Source: an uncultured Kiloniellaceae bacterium
GTDB taxonomy: Bacteria; Pseudomonadota; Alphaproteobacteria; Kiloniellales; Kiloniellaceae
DNA: 64,000 bases
Assembly (NCBI GenBank): GCA_947493695.1
Contig: CANLSF010000001.1
Span: 806,001-870,000, forward strand
Reading direction: 5' to 3'
Part shown: positions 45,648 to 55,452 of the stretch, piece after piece
Numbering within the stretch: position 1 is the stretch's first letter
Layout: every line of letters starts with the position of its first letter
The notes under the pieces: generated by a model
Database searches by the model: none
What the model saw: only the letters and a program-made list of their open reading frames with translations
Told to the model about the DNA's origin: nothing
Translations under genes and position numbers: made by a program

Positions 45648-47129
45648 TTACGCAGCTGCGTCGCCGCCGCTCGACGCGCGTTTTTCAAGCTCTTGTGTTC
45701 CGGTCTCAGACGAGGAGGAATCGAGCGATGCCTGACTGGAAAGTGGCAGGAAAACCTTGAAGCAAGAGCCCTGGCCAATTGTGCTCTCAATATCAAGGAT
45801 TGCCCGGTGCCGGTTGAGGATATGCTTAACGATGGCAAGTCCCAGGCCTGTCCCGCCCAATTCCCGCGACCGCGCGGTATCAACGCGATAGAAACGTTCT
45901 GTCAGCCTCGGAAGATGCTCTCTGGCAATACCCTCGCCCTGATCAATCACTGATACTGAGATACCTGGTTTGCCAAGGCGGCGCGCGCCGCCACTGCCGG
46001 GTTTGATGTGTTTTGTGATCAGGCGGACGTTAGTGCCGGCCCGACCATACTTGATGGCATTCTCGGTGAGATTCTGGAAAACCTGAGTCAACTCGTCTGC
46101 TTCGCCTGAAACCAGACCGGTGCCACAGAAATCCAGCTCGAGCGTCATAGCCTTCTCGCGGGCCTGGGGCTCCAGGGCATTGGCGATACTTTCCAGAATC
46201 AACTCTATATTCGTGGTGCTGCTCGGCGGAGTGTATTCATGGAGTTCAATCCGTGACAGGGACAAAAGATCCTCAATCAGGCGCGACATGCGTTTGGCCT
46301 GATCATGCATCACCGCAAGAAACCGCACGCGGGCATCGTGATCATCCTTGGCGGGGCCGATCAGGGTTTCAATGAACCCCAGAAGACTGGCCAGGGGCGT
46401 GCGAAGCTCGTGGCTGGCGTTTGCGACAAAGTCGGCGCGCATCTGTTCCGCACGCCTCACTGCCGTGAGGTCGTGGATTGCGAGAATTGCTGCCGTACCG
46501 TCGTAGGCTGCCGTTGCCAGCTTTACAATCCGGCAGGATAGGTGGCGTTCGAACTGGCCGGGCACAGTGAACTCGACGACTTTGCCTGTGGCTCCAGCCA
46601 TGACCTCTTCCGTTGCTTCAAGCAGTTCCGGGTTTCGAAGTACGGATGTGAGGTCCCGGCCCGCTATGTCTCTCCCGAAGAGGCTCTCTGCCGCAGGATT
46701 GCCGCGCAAAACGCGTTGATTGGTATCGATCAACAATAAGGAATCCGGCAGAGCGGTCAGAACGGATTCATGATTTGCAATCGTCCGAACCAGTTCCTGC
46801 CGGCGTAGTTGGCGGTCTCGAAGCGTATCTTTGATGGCTTCGTTGAGGCCGGGATAGAGCAGATCACCTCCTTCAGGAGGCGCGGCGATATGTGCGGACA
46901 GGTCGGAAGACCGCAGCTGCTCGAAATAGTGGCGTAAGACCGTAACATGGCGAAAGTGGCGGGCCAGCAGAATGGCGGAGCCAAAAATTACGATACCGCA
47001 ACCAACGGCCACATAGGACCAGGGTGCGTATCCCAGCAGCCCGAGGCCGACAAGCATGACAATGCCCGGCAATGCAAAAAGAGCCGTTGCAGGCGCCATG
47101 CGCTTAGCGGGTGCGACGGCGTCTGCCAT
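45648..47129 (-). CDS. phoR: Phosphate regulon sensor histidine kinase PhoR
   Basis: About 493 residues. Two N-terminal membrane segments (ALPGIVMLVGLGLLGY, YVAVGCGIVIFGSAILL), a PAS domain (about 120-220), the HisKA motif NASHELRTPLASLLGF with the phospho-His, and the ATPase motifs NLTENAIKYGRAG, VIDQGEGIAREHL and GGTGLGLAIVKHIL. It phosphorylates PhoB in phosphate starvation. Start taken at ATG 47129 (AAGG upstream); an earlier TTG at 47165 is possible. It comes first in the minus-strand cluster, before the Pho box. Confidence 0.95.
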   Translation of the reverse strand: MADAVAPAKRMAPATALFALPGIVMLVGLGLLGYAPWSYVAVGCGIVIFGSAILLARHFRHVTVLRHYFEQLRSSDLSAHIAAPPEGGDLLYPGLNEAIKDTLRDRQLRRQELVRTIANHESVLTALPDSLLLIDTNQRVLRGNPAAESLFGRDIAGRDLTSVLRNPELLEATEEVMAGATGKVVEFTVPGQFERHLSCRIVKLATAAYDGTAAILAIHDLTAVRRAEQMRADFVANASHELRTPLASLLGFIETLIGPAKDDHDARVRFLAVMHDQAKRMSRLIEDLLSLSRIELHEYTPPSSTTNIELILESIANALEPQAREKAMTLELDFCGTGLVSGEADELTQVFQNLTENAIKYGRAGTNVRLITKHIKPGSGGARRLGKPGISVSVIDQGEGIAREHLPRLTERFYRVDTARSRELGGTGLGLAIVKHILNRHRAILDIESTIGQGSCFKVFLPLSSQASLDSSSSETGTQELEKRASSGGDAAA

Positions 47130-47308
47130 AGCCCGGAACCTTGCTTTGAGAAGTGATTTCGCCAAGTAACTTCGCCTACTCTAGCACCGGAGTATTACAG
47201 ATTAACGCGTGTACGATTGCTTTTGTGCGTAATTTTTCACTCCTGTGACAAACAAACTTGCCCCTCAATTTCAACAAAACAGGGCGTTTCAACCGTAATC
47301 AGCTTATT

Positions 47309-49591
47309 CTACCTTCGTTTTCGCGTGATCGCCTCGTGTGCCGCGAGGCCGGCGGCAATTACCAGATCGTTCACAGTGGCACCCAGGGTGACGATCTGTG
47401 CCGGATGGCTCATTCCCAGCAACATAGGTCCTATTACCGTCCCGCTGCCGACTTTCTGGATCAGTTTGGAGACGATATTCGCGCTGTGCAGCGCAGGCAT
47501 GATCAGAATATTGGCGGGACCGGTCAGCCGGCAGAAAGGATAGAGCTGACGCATCAGGTCGTAATCCAGGGCGACATTGGCCTGCATTTCGCCGTCGTAC
47601 TCGAAATCGACATCCATGCCGTCCAGAACCTTGACGGCTTCGCGCACTCGCAGTGCCTTGGCCCGCATGGGATTGCCGAAGTTCGAGAAACTCAGGAACG
47701 CAACCCGCGGCTCATATCCCATAGCCCGGGCCTGTTCAGCGCTCTGAATTGCGATGTCCGCCATCTGTTCCGGTGTCGGCAGCTCATGGACTGAAGTATC
47801 TGCGATAAAGACTGAACGGCCGTCGAGCATCATCATCGACATCCCAAAGACCCGATGTCCCGGCTTTGGATCGATCGCTCGGGAAATGTCTTCATAGGTG
47901 ACGCCGAAGCTGCGCGTCAGACCTGAAACCATCGCGTCGGCGTGGCCGTTGGCAACCATGCAGGCGGCAAAGACGTTGCGGTTCTGATTGACCATCCGCT
48001 GGCAATCCCGCAGCAGAGCACCATTGCGCTGCATCCGTTTATAGAGGAACTCGGCGTAATGCGTGTTGTGCTCTGAAAGCCGGGCGTTATGGATTTCCAG
48101 GAAGTCGCCGCTTAGTCCCATGGTTTTCATAGTCTCCCGGACTCTGTCTTCCCGCCCGACCAGAACCGGCGTTCCGTAACCGGCATTGTGAAAGGCCAGC
48201 GCCGCCCGGATCGTCGGTTCCTCCTCGCCCTCTGCAAAGACGATGCGCGTTGGGCTCTGCGCCGCGCGGACCTTTTCAAAGATGCCCTGCAGACTGGAGG
48301 CCGCCGGATCGAGCCGTGCGGAGAGTTCCTGCTCATACAAGGTTATGTCTTCAATCGGCTTTCGGGCCACGCCGGTGGCGATTGCCGCCTGCGCAACCGC
48401 CTTTGGAACCGCTACGATCAGACGCGGATCGAAGGGCGCGGGGATGATGTAGTCTTTGCCGTAGCGCAGCCGGCGACCGGCATAGGCTTTGTCGACCTCG
48501 TCCGGAACGTCCTCGCGGGCGAGGCTTGCCAGGGCTTCCGCCGCCGCCACCTTCATCTCCATGTTGATGGTCGATGCCCGCACATCGAGGGCGCCGCGAA
48601 AGATATAGGGGAAGCCCAGCACATTGTTGACCTGGTTGGGATAATCCGATCGGCCGGTGGCGATGATGGCGTCGTCGCGAATCTCTCTGACTTCTTCCGG
48701 TGTGATCTCGGGATCCGGGTTGGCCATGGCAAAGATGATCGGCTGATCCGCCATGGACTTCACCATATCCGCAGTCAACGCACCCTTGACCGAAAGTCCG
48801 AAGAAGACGTCGGCATCCTTGATTGCGTCCTCCAGGCTGCGGGCGTCGCTCTGGACGGCGTGTGCCGATTTCCACTGGTTCATGCCGTCTTCGCGGCCCT
48901 GATAGATCACGCCGCGGGTGTCGCAGAGAATGATGCTGTTGTGGGGAACACCCATGGCCTTGAGCAACTCTGCGCAGGCGATACCGGCGGAACCTGCGCC
49001 GTTGATGACCATCTTGATGGCGCCCAACTCCCGTCCGGTAAGGTGTACGGCATTGATGAGGCCTGCGGCTGCGATGATGGCCGTACCATGTTGATCATCA
49101 TGAAAAACCGGGATGTCGAGCAGCTCCCGCAGGCGCTGTTCGATAATGAAGCACTCGGGGGCTTTGATGTCTTCGAGGTTTATCCCGCCAAATGTAGAGC
49201 CAAGAAACCGCACACAGTTGACGAACTCGTCCACGTCGCGCGTATCGACTTCCAGATCAATGCCGTCGACATCGGCGAAGCGCTTGAAGAGGACCGCCTT
49301 GCCTTCCATGACCGGCTTGGACGCCAGGGCGCCGAGATCGCCCAGTCCCAGGACGGCTGTCCCGTTCGAAACCACGGCGACCGTATTGCCTTTGGCAGTG
49401 TAATCGTAGGCTTTTGATGGGTCTTCGTTGATCCTGAGGCAGGGAATTGCCACGCCTGGCGAGTATGCCAGGGAAAGGTCACGCTGTGTCGTCAGGGGCT
49501 TGGTTGCTTTGATCTCCAGTTTTCCCGGGCGCCCGCTGGCGTGAAAATCAAGGGCTTCCTGGTCGGTAGTGCGTGAACTGTCGTTGGACAT
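47309..49591 (-). CDS. maeB: NADP-dependent malic enzyme (MaeB type, with phosphotransacetylase-like C-terminus)
   Basis: About 760 residues. N-terminal malic domain (LAYSPGVAIPCLRI, GLGDLGALASKPVMEGK, DDQHGTAIIAAAGLINA) with an NAD(P)-binding site (VINGAGSAGIACAEL), and a C-terminal phosphotransacetylase-like region (from about residue 435) with MVSGLTRSFGVTYEDISRAI. It decarboxylates malate to pyruvate with NADP. The start 49591 (MSNDSSRTT) has an AGAGAAGA ribosome site; an upstream frame to 49645 is not family-like. Confidence 0.96.
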   Translation of the reverse strand: MSNDSSRTTDQEALDFHASGRPGKLEIKATKPLTTQRDLSLAYSPGVAIPCLRINEDPSKAYDYTAKGNTVAVVSNGTAVLGLGDLGALASKPVMEGKAVLFKRFADVDGIDLEVDTRDVDEFVNCVRFLGSTFGGINLEDIKAPECFIIEQRLRELLDIPVFHDDQHGTAIIAAAGLINAVHLTGRELGAIKMVINGAGSAGIACAELLKAMGVPHNSIILCDTRGVIYQGREDGMNQWKSAHAVQSDARSLEDAIKDADVFFGLSVKGALTADMVKSMADQPIIFAMANPDPEITPEEVREIRDDAIIATGRSDYPNQVNNVLGFPYIFRGALDVRASTINMEMKVAAAEALASLAREDVPDEVDKAYAGRRLRYGKDYIIPAPFDPRLIVAVPKAVAQAAIATGVARKPIEDITLYEQELSARLDPAASSLQGIFEKVRAAQSPTRIVFAEGEEEPTIRAALAFHNAGYGTPVLVGREDRVRETMKTMGLSGDFLEIHNARLSEHNTHYAEFLYKRMQRNGALLRDCQRMVNQNRNVFAACMVANGHADAMVSGLTRSFGVTYEDISRAIDPKPGHRVFGMSMMMLDGRSVFIADTSVHELPTPEQMADIAIQSAEQARAMGYEPRVAFLSFSNFGNPMRAKALRVREAVKVLDGMDVDFEYDGEMQANVALDYDLMRQLYPFCRLTGPANILIMPALHSANIVSKLIQKVGSGTVIGPMLLGMSHPAQIVTLGATVNDLVIAAGLAAHEAITRKRR

Positions 49592-49693
49592 TCTGTCTTC
49601 TCTCTGATGTGTCACCCTGTCAGCCAGCGGTGTTTGGCGGCTCATCGGCGATCATGTGTGGCGGGGGCTGTGGTTGCTTTGATCTATCTTCGA

Positions 49694-50194
49694 TCAGCTT
49701 TGGACATGGCGAATATGGCTGTGAACGTCTTCCGCCCCGTGGCGCGTGAGGATGTCGCTTGCCACTTTGCCCTGCTGTTCTGTTTGAGTGCAAACCCATA
49801 ACAGGACGGTGCCTGATTCCAGGGCGCGGGCGAATTGCTCGGTGTGCGGGGTCGCACGCAGCGTCGTCAGTAGCTCGCTCAGCGCCACAGACGTGACGCC
49901 GGCGGCGAGAAGTCCGGCAATCGCGGCACCGACCGGACCTGTCGCAATTGCGATCAATCCTGCCGCGGTGATGGGTCCGACGTATTTGATCTCACCGACC
50001 AGACCGGTGACCGCCTGTTGCCAGGCATCGCTGCTGGACTCGCTGGCACTGAGGGCTTCGTGGGTATCCAGAACTGAGAGGTCGCTTGTTTGAAAGCCTG
50101 CGGCCAGTAATGTCTCAACGGCGGCCTTGAAGTTATCCCGCTCGGAAAAGCGCCCGACAATCTCGGTTTGGTCCGTGGCAACGTTATCCTGCAA
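49694..50194 (-). CDS. Small glycine-zipper protein, general-stress-protein-like
   Basis: About 166 residues. N-terminal VGRFSERDNFKAAVETLLAAGF-type domain as in general stress proteins of the YflT/17M group, followed by GPITAAGLIAIATGPVGAA and a second Gly-rich segment that forms a glycine-zipper hairpin in the membrane. Function unknown. The start is inferred: a TTG at 50194 has AAGGA seven bases before it; a GTG at 50284 would add 30 Lys/Gln-rich residues. It is divergent from mutS. Confidence 0.55.
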   Translation of the reverse strand: MQDNVATDQTEIVGRFSERDNFKAAVETLLAAGFQTSDLSVLDTHEALSASESSSDAWQQAVTGLVGEIKYVGPITAAGLIAIATGPVGAAIAGLLAAGVTSVALSELLTTLRATPHTEQFARALESGTVLLWVCTQTEQQGKVASDILTRHGAEDVHSHIRHVQS

Positions 50195-50364
50195 AACCTT
50201 GTCCTTCCCATGGATTTCCGGTTGGTGCTGTCCCTGGCTCTTTGGTGGCTGACGTGAGCGCACCGGCAGGTTTTTTGGCACCACCGACTTTGTTCAAGCT
50301 ATATTGCCTCCTCCTACCCGTGCTTGCAAAGAGGGCATCGGATAGAGTAAGTGCGGAGGACAAA

Positions 50365-50430
50365 ATGACGCGTGTTTCCTCTCGCGTAAGAAGCCGTTCA
50401 AACCATTCTCAGCCCGATGTAAATGCCTGA
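50365..50430 (+). CDS. Possible 21-residue leader ORF overlapping the mutS start
   Basis: ATG at 50365 with a strong ribosome site (GCGGAGGA at 50354-50361), encoding a short Arg/Ser-rich peptide that ends at 50430. It overlaps the mutS ATG (50423) by eight bases in a different frame, while mutS has no visible ribosome site of its own. Translation coupling or a leader-controlled start is likely; a +1 shift joining both frames would be an alternative. Confidence 0.4.
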   Translation: MTRVSSRVRSRSNHSQPDVNA

Positions 50431-53176
50431 TTCCAGCTCAACTGCCCAAAAACAAACCGCATCCGGAATGACTGCACCTGTCACGTCCAAGCCGGCGACC
50501 GTCACGCCGATGATGGCGCAGTACATGGACATCAAGGCGGGGTATCCCGATGCTCTGCTGTTCTATCGGATGGGCGATTTCTACGAGCTGTTTCATGAGG
50601 ATGCGGTACTGGCTTCTGCGGCTTTGGACATTACCCTGACCAAGCGCGGCAAGCATGAAGGCACTGACATTGCCATGTGCGGCGTGCCGGTACATTCAGC
50701 AGACGGCTATCTCTCGCGCCTGATTCGCAAGGGCTTCAAGGTTGCCGTATGTGAACAGACCGAAAACCCGGCGGAAGCCAAAAAGCGCGGCAACAAGTCG
50801 GTGGTTCGCCGCGACGTGGTCCGGCTGGTCACGCCGGGGACCCTGACCGAAGACGAACTGCTCGACGCACGGAACCATAACTATCTCGCAGCCCTGGCCG
50901 AGACCGGCGGTGCGGCGGCCGGCCGTCTTGGCCTCGCCTGGCTGGATATGTCGACCGGCGACTTCCACGTTCAACCCCTGAACGCTGTGGATCTCGGTGC
51001 AGTTCTGGCACGTCTGACCCCTGGTGAACTGCTTCTGCCGGAGCGCCTGACCCAACGTCCTGAGCTCTTTGAGGTCTTCTCGGAGTGGAAGGACAGGCTG
51101 ACGCCCCTGCCCTCGGCCCGTTTCGACAGCGAGAATGCGAAGCGCCGGGTTGAAAGCCTTTTCGAGGTCAAGGCCCTGGATGCCTTCGGTGAGTTTGAGC
51201 GGGCGGAGCTGGCGGCCATCGGTGCGTTGCTGGATTATGTCGAGTTGACCCAGAAGGGCCGTTTGCCCCGTCTTGTACCACCCCGCCGGCTGCGTCAGGG
51301 CAGCGTCATGGAGATTGATGCTGCCACACGCCGGAATCTCGAGCTCAGCCAGGCCCTGAGCGGGGGACGTGCCGGAAGTCTTCTGGCCACGATAGACCGA
51401 ACCGTAACAGGCGCAGGTGCACGATTGCTCGCTTCAAGACTGGCGGTGCCTCTGACGGATTCTGTCGCGATTACGGCCCGTCAGGATGTTGTGGCCTATC
51501 TGATCGAGAATGATCCTCTGCGCGAGGAGTTCAGGCGGCGTTTGCGCCATTGTCCGGATATCGAGCGGGCTTTATCGCGTTTGTCCCTGGGCCGTGGAGG
51601 GCCACGCGACCTCGCTGCGGTGCGTGACGGTTTGAGCGAAGCCGGCGGCATGCGCGATATGCTTGCCGATAAGAAGCTGGCCGCGCTGCCCGCGGATCTC
51701 GCGTCCATGCTTCAGGATTTGGGTTTTCACGATCCGCTCGTGGATCGGCTCAAGCGCGCCCTCGCCGAGGAATTACCTCTGCAGGCCCGAGACGGTGGTT
51801 TTATTGCCCCCGGTTATGCGGAAAAACTGGATGAGTATCGTGCGCTCAGGGACGAGAGCCGTCGATTGATCGCTGCGTTGCAGAGCCGCTATGCCGAGGA
51901 GACCGGGATCGGGAACCTCAAGATCCGGCATAACAACGTCCTGGGCTATTACATCGAGGTCACACCGACCCAGGCGCCGAAAATGCCGGACGGTCAGGAT
52001 GCGCCCTTTATCCACCGCCAAACCCTGGCCAGTGCCGTACGTTATTCCACGGTGGAGCTTTCCGATCTGCAGCAGGAAATTGCCTCTGCAGCGGACAAGG
52101 CCCAGGCGATCGAGCTGGAACTCTTTGAGGATCTGGTCAGCGAAATCGATGGCCGCAACGATATGATCGCGCTGGCTGCCGGCGCCCTGGCCCGGTTTGA
52201 CGTGGCCACCGCTCTGGCGGAACTGGCCTTGCAGGGCCGCTGGTGCCGGCCAAAGGTCGATGAAAGCGCCGCTTTTGATATTACCGCGGGACGGCATCCC
52301 GTGGTCGAGGCGGCCCTGGCGAAAAGTCAGGAAGGCAGTTTTGTCGCCAATAGCTGCAATCTGGAGGACGATCAGCGGCTCTGGCTGATAACCGGCCCGA
52401 ATATGGCGGGTAAGAGTACATTTTTGCGCCAAAACGCCCTGATCGCAATTCTGGCCCAGATGGGATCTTTCGTGCCTGCCGATGCCGCGCACGTCGGTGT
52501 CGTCGACCGTCTTTTCAGCCGGGTGGGCGCCGCCGACGATCTGGCACGTGGCCGCTCTACCTTCATGGTCGAAATGGTTGAGACTGCGGTTATTCTGAAT
52601 CAGGCAACCCCGCGTTCGCTGGTTATTCTGGATGAAATCGGCCGTGGCACCGCGACCTTTGACGGCCTTTCAATCGCCTGGGCATGCGTTGAGCATCTGC
52701 ACGAAGTCAATCGCAGCCGGGCACTCTTCGCCACCCATTATCACGAATTGACGACCCTCGCCGCCAAGCTCTCGGCGCTGGCCTGCCACGCAATGCGCGT
52801 CAAGGAGTGGCAGGGGGAGGTTGTCTTCCTGCACGAAGTTGCCGCCGGGGCTGCGGATCGCTCCTACGGTATTCACGTCGCAAAGCTCGCGGGATTGCCC
52901 GGTGCCGTTGTTTCGCGGGCCGAAGAGGTGCTGGCCACGCTGGAAAAGGGCGAGCAGGCGGGTGTATTGACCCGTCTGGCCGACGATCTGCCTCTCTTTG
53001 CCGCGGCACTGGCCCAGCCGCGCGAACCGGAGGGCTCTGTTTCAGGATTCTCCGAGGCCCCCAGTGCACCTTCTCTGGTTGAGGGGCGTCTGGCCGAGAT
53101 CAATCCGGATGACCTCACGCCGCGTCAGGCGCTCGAACTGCTTTACGCCCTGAAAAAACTCTCGCACGAGCCTTAG
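50423..53176 (+). CDS. mutS: DNA mismatch repair ATPase MutS
   Basis: 917 residues. The N-terminal mismatch-recognition F-x-E is in [15 protein letters not shown], the clamp and lever domains follow, and the ATPase has Walker [32 protein letters not shown], and Walker [17 protein letters not shown]. It recognises mismatches and small loops. A divergent poorly conserved 30-residue N-terminal extension precedes the conserved domain. Starts with ATG 50423 without a clear ribosome site (see the leader ORF). It is followed by an unusual chemoreceptor pair. Confidence 0.97.
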   Translation: MPDSSSTAQKQTASGMTAPVTSKPATVTPMMAQYMDIKAGYPDALLFYRMGDFYELFHEDAVLASAALDITLTKRGKHEGTDIAMCGVPVHSADGYLSRLIRKGFKVAVCEQTENPAEAKKRGNKSVVRRDVVRLVTPGTLTEDELLDARNHNYLAALAETGGAAAGRLGLAWLDMSTGDFHVQPLNAVDLGAVLARLTPGELLLPERLTQRPELFEVFSEWKDRLTPLPSARFDSENAKRRVESLFEVKALDAFGEFERAELAAIGALLDYVELTQKGRLPRLVPPRRLRQGSVMEIDAATRRNLELSQALSGGRAGSLLATIDRTVTGAGARLLASRLAVPLTDSVAITARQDVVAYLIENDPLREEFRRRLRHCPDIERALSRLSLGRGGPRDLAAVRDGLSEAGGMRDMLADKKLAALPADLASMLQDLGFHDPLVDRLKRALAEELPLQARDGGFIAPGYAEKLDEYRALRDESRRLIAALQSRYAEETGIGNLKIRHNNVLGYYIEVTPTQAPKMPDGQDAPFIHRQTLASAVRYSTVELSDLQQEIASAADKAQAIELELFEDLVSEIDGRNDMIALAAGALARFDVATALAELALQGRWCRPKVDESAAFDITAGRHPVVEAALAKSQEGSFVANSCNLEDDQRLWLITGPNMAGKSTFLRQNALIAILAQMGSFVPADAAHVGVVDRLFSRVGAADDLARGRSTFMVEMVETAVILNQATPRSLVILDEIGRGTATFDGLSIAWACVEHLHEVNRSRALFATHYHELTTLAAKLSALACHAMRVKEWQGEVVFLHEVAAGAADRSYGIHVAKLAGLPGAVVSRAEEVLATLEKGEQAGVLTRLADDLPLFAAALAQPREPEGSVSGFSEAPSAPSLVEGRLAEINPDDLTPRQALELLYALKKLSHEP

Positions 53177-53438
53177 CGAAGATTTCAGCGTAACCTGATC
53201 GCCTGTGGAGAAATACCTCTCAATAAAACCTGCCTTAAATTTATTACTTAAAAGAAATTCTCATTGAGAAGTGAACTACAGAATAGTTGAGTGGAAGTAC
53301 AACTTGACCGCGAATTTTGATGAAATCATGTGAATTATCTGGATCGTTGATTACGTCCCTGAGTAGAGAACCATTTGTTAACAGCCATGTTGGATACTCG
53401 CTCGCACTGGAACGGTAACAGGGCTCAAGTGCGCGGCG
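53177..53438. other. 262-base AT-rich spacer before the chemoreceptor pair
   Basis: No gene seen. Contains runs of A/T and a small hairpin (TTCTC-att-GAGAA near 53261). Promoter for the following pair is expected here but I could not choose one. Confidence 0.45.
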
Positions 53439-53795
53439 ATGAATCAGAATGGGCAGACAGAGACGTGGCGTAGTTTTGTGCCTGCGCTGAGCCTGGCGTT
53501 CTGCACGGCTCTTTTCCTCTTGGCGCTCAATCTGCGTAGCCCGGTCGCAAATGAACCGGTCGCGCTCTTTTTCGATCCCACCGCAGACAATGCACAGGCG
53601 TTGCAGCAGATCGCGGCGCTTGACGGCCGGATCGTGCGTGTCGGGGGATGGAACAACGTCGTCGTCGCCGTTTTTGACTCAGATGTCGCTGTTGCAGAGC
53701 TCTGGCGCCACGGCGCCTGGATCGCAATGGACCCGGTCTTTTTTGGCGGGTGTGATTCTTCAACTATTCTTTCACGCAATGGATTTTCGATATGA
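53439..53795 (+). CDS. Small membrane-anchored protein paired with a chemoreceptor
   Basis: 118 residues. One N-terminal membrane segment (residues about 13-32, [16 protein letters not shown]), then an 85-residue periplasmic domain, predicted alpha/beta, with [14 protein letters not shown] and [14 protein letters not shown]. The pattern GAWxxxDPxxxGGC recurs in unnamed alphaproteobacterial proteins that I recall from memory. It overlaps the next gene by four bases (ATGA at 53792-53795), so the pair is strictly coupled. No function assigned. Confidence 0.75.
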   Translation: MNQNGQTETWRSFVPALSLAFCTALFLLALNLRSPVANEPVALFFDPTADNAQALQQIAALDGRIVRVGGWNNVVVAVFDSDVAVAELWRHGAWIAMDPVFFGGCDSSTILSRNGFSI

Positions 53796-55246
53796 ACCCG
53801 ATTCATGAGCTCAGGCAGCGTGTCACGCCTTTTTTCGTGATGTTTCTTTGGCTGCATGTTCCGGTGATCGCCGGACTTGGTGTTATTTTCGGTGACTGGC
53901 TGTGGCCAAGCATCGGGGCGGCTGTCCTGGCGGGTGCGGCCACCTTGAGCTGGAAGCTTTCCGGCGGTGCAGCCGCGACACGTTATCTGGTTGCCGTTGC
54001 CCAGATGGGCATGGTGGCGGTTATTCTCTATCAGCTCATGGGGGACGCCTGGCAGGTCGACGTTCACATGTACTTCTTCGCCGCTCTGGCGATGCTGGCG
54101 GTGTTTTGCGATTGGCGCACGATCTTTATCGCTGCGGCCACCGTCGCGCTTCATCATCTTGTACTCAATTACGCCCTGCCCTTGGCGATCTTCCCGAACG
54201 GGACCGATCTTGCACGGGTGATCCTGCATGCGGGCATCGTCATCCTGGAGACCGTGACGCTGATGTGGATTACAGCCAAGCTGACGGGTGCCTTCAGTGA
54301 AGCTGCCGATGCCATCGAGCGCGCCAAGGCTGCCGAAACCGAATCACAGGACCTTGCCGAGCAACAGCGTGAAACCGAGCGCCGGGCCAACGAGGAACGT
54401 CAGAAGACATTGGCCGAACTGGCAGTGGTTTTTGAACAGGATGTAGGAAATATGGTCGATGCGGTACGCGCGCGTGCATCCCAGATGAATGACCATGCCG
54501 AGACTATGAGTGTGGTATCCACGGAAGCGCGTAACCGCTCCGAGAGTACATCTCAGCGTGCCGAGGAGGTTCGCGGCAATACTCAAACGGTTGCCTCGGC
54601 GACCGAAGAAATGAGTTCGTCGATTTCCGGTATTGTCGACCAGGTTGCGCACTCCAGCCGAATTACCGGTGATGCTGTGACTCGCGTCGAACAGACCAAC
54701 GAGACCATGCAGAGTCTAGCGGATGCCGCCGACAAGATCGGCGAAGTTACCAGCCTGATTTCCGATATTGCGGAGCAGACGAACCTGCTGGCGCTGAATG
54801 CGACCATTGAAGCCGCGCGTGCCGGAGACGCAGGCAAGGGTTTCGCCGTGGTCGCCAGCGAAGTGAAGAACCTCGCCAACCAGACGGCCAAGGCCACCGA
54901 GGAGATCACCGGTCAGATCAATCAGATGCAGCATGTGACCAAAGACGCCGTCGATGCCATTCACAAGATCCGCGAAACGATTGGCGAGATCAATGAAGTG
55001 GCGAGCAGCGTTTCCGCCTCCATTGATGAGCAGAGCAGCGCCGTCAATGAGATCAGCAGCAACACGAACCGGATTGCGGACGGCACGCAGCTCGTGACCA
55101 GCGAGATCACCGAGTTGAGTGGTGCAGCCGACAAGGCGGATGAAACCTCGAAGCAGACGGCCGACGCCGCCAAGGAACTGGTTCAGCAGATCGATCAGCT
55201 TAAGGGCGAGGTGATGAACTTCGCCAAGCATGTGCGGGCAGCCTGA
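53792..55246 (+). CDS. Multi-pass methyl-accepting chemotaxis protein without a periplasmic sensor domain
   Basis: 484 residues. Residues 10-165 hold about six membrane segments with very short loops, so there is no ordinary ligand-binding domain; several His lie in or near membrane helices (His22, His92, His121, His122, His146, in [34 protein letters not shown]). After a coiled-coil linker comes the signalling tip [20 protein letters not shown] (about 335). No C-terminal pentapeptide. Membrane His residues suggest heme, metal or redox sensing, which is an inference. Confidence 0.85.
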   Translation: MNPIHELRQRVTPFFVMFLWLHVPVIAGLGVIFGDWLWPSIGAAVLAGAATLSWKLSGGAAATRYLVAVAQMGMVAVILYQLMGDAWQVDVHMYFFAALAMLAVFCDWRTIFIAAATVALHHLVLNYALPLAIFPNGTDLARVILHAGIVILETVTLMWITAKLTGAFSEAADAIERAKAAETESQDLAEQQRETERRANEERQKTLAELAVVFEQDVGNMVDAVRARASQMNDHAETMSVVSTEARNRSESTSQRAEEVRGNTQTVASATEEMSSSISGIVDQVAHSSRITGDAVTRVEQTNETMQSLADAADKIGEVTSLISDIAEQTNLLALNATIEAARAGDAGKGFAVVASEVKNLANQTAKATEEITGQINQMQHVTKDAVDAIHKIRETIGEINEVASSVSASIDEQSSAVNEISSNTNRIADGTQLVTSEITELSGAADKADETSKQTADAAKELVQQIDQLKGEVMNFAKHVRAA

Positions 55247-55452
55247 CGCAATCTTCTGACAATCATATCAGACGTCAGACTTGCATCCGGCATCCGCGCG
55301 CGATATGGGGCGGAGTAATCAATACACGGGTAGTGTGTTCCTGACCGCTATTCGCAATGTTATCACTACTTTGGCCGTCGCCCCGTTGGGCTTGTCTGCT
55401 TGCTAATACCGGCAATTTGCGGTCTGTTGTGATACCTGTCTAGCTGCGGAAT

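Noticed and set aside
48188-49417. A 409-residue open frame on the plus strand, antisense to maeB
   Set aside because: Opposes a clear malic enzyme; composition and lack of a ribosome site indicate a shadow.
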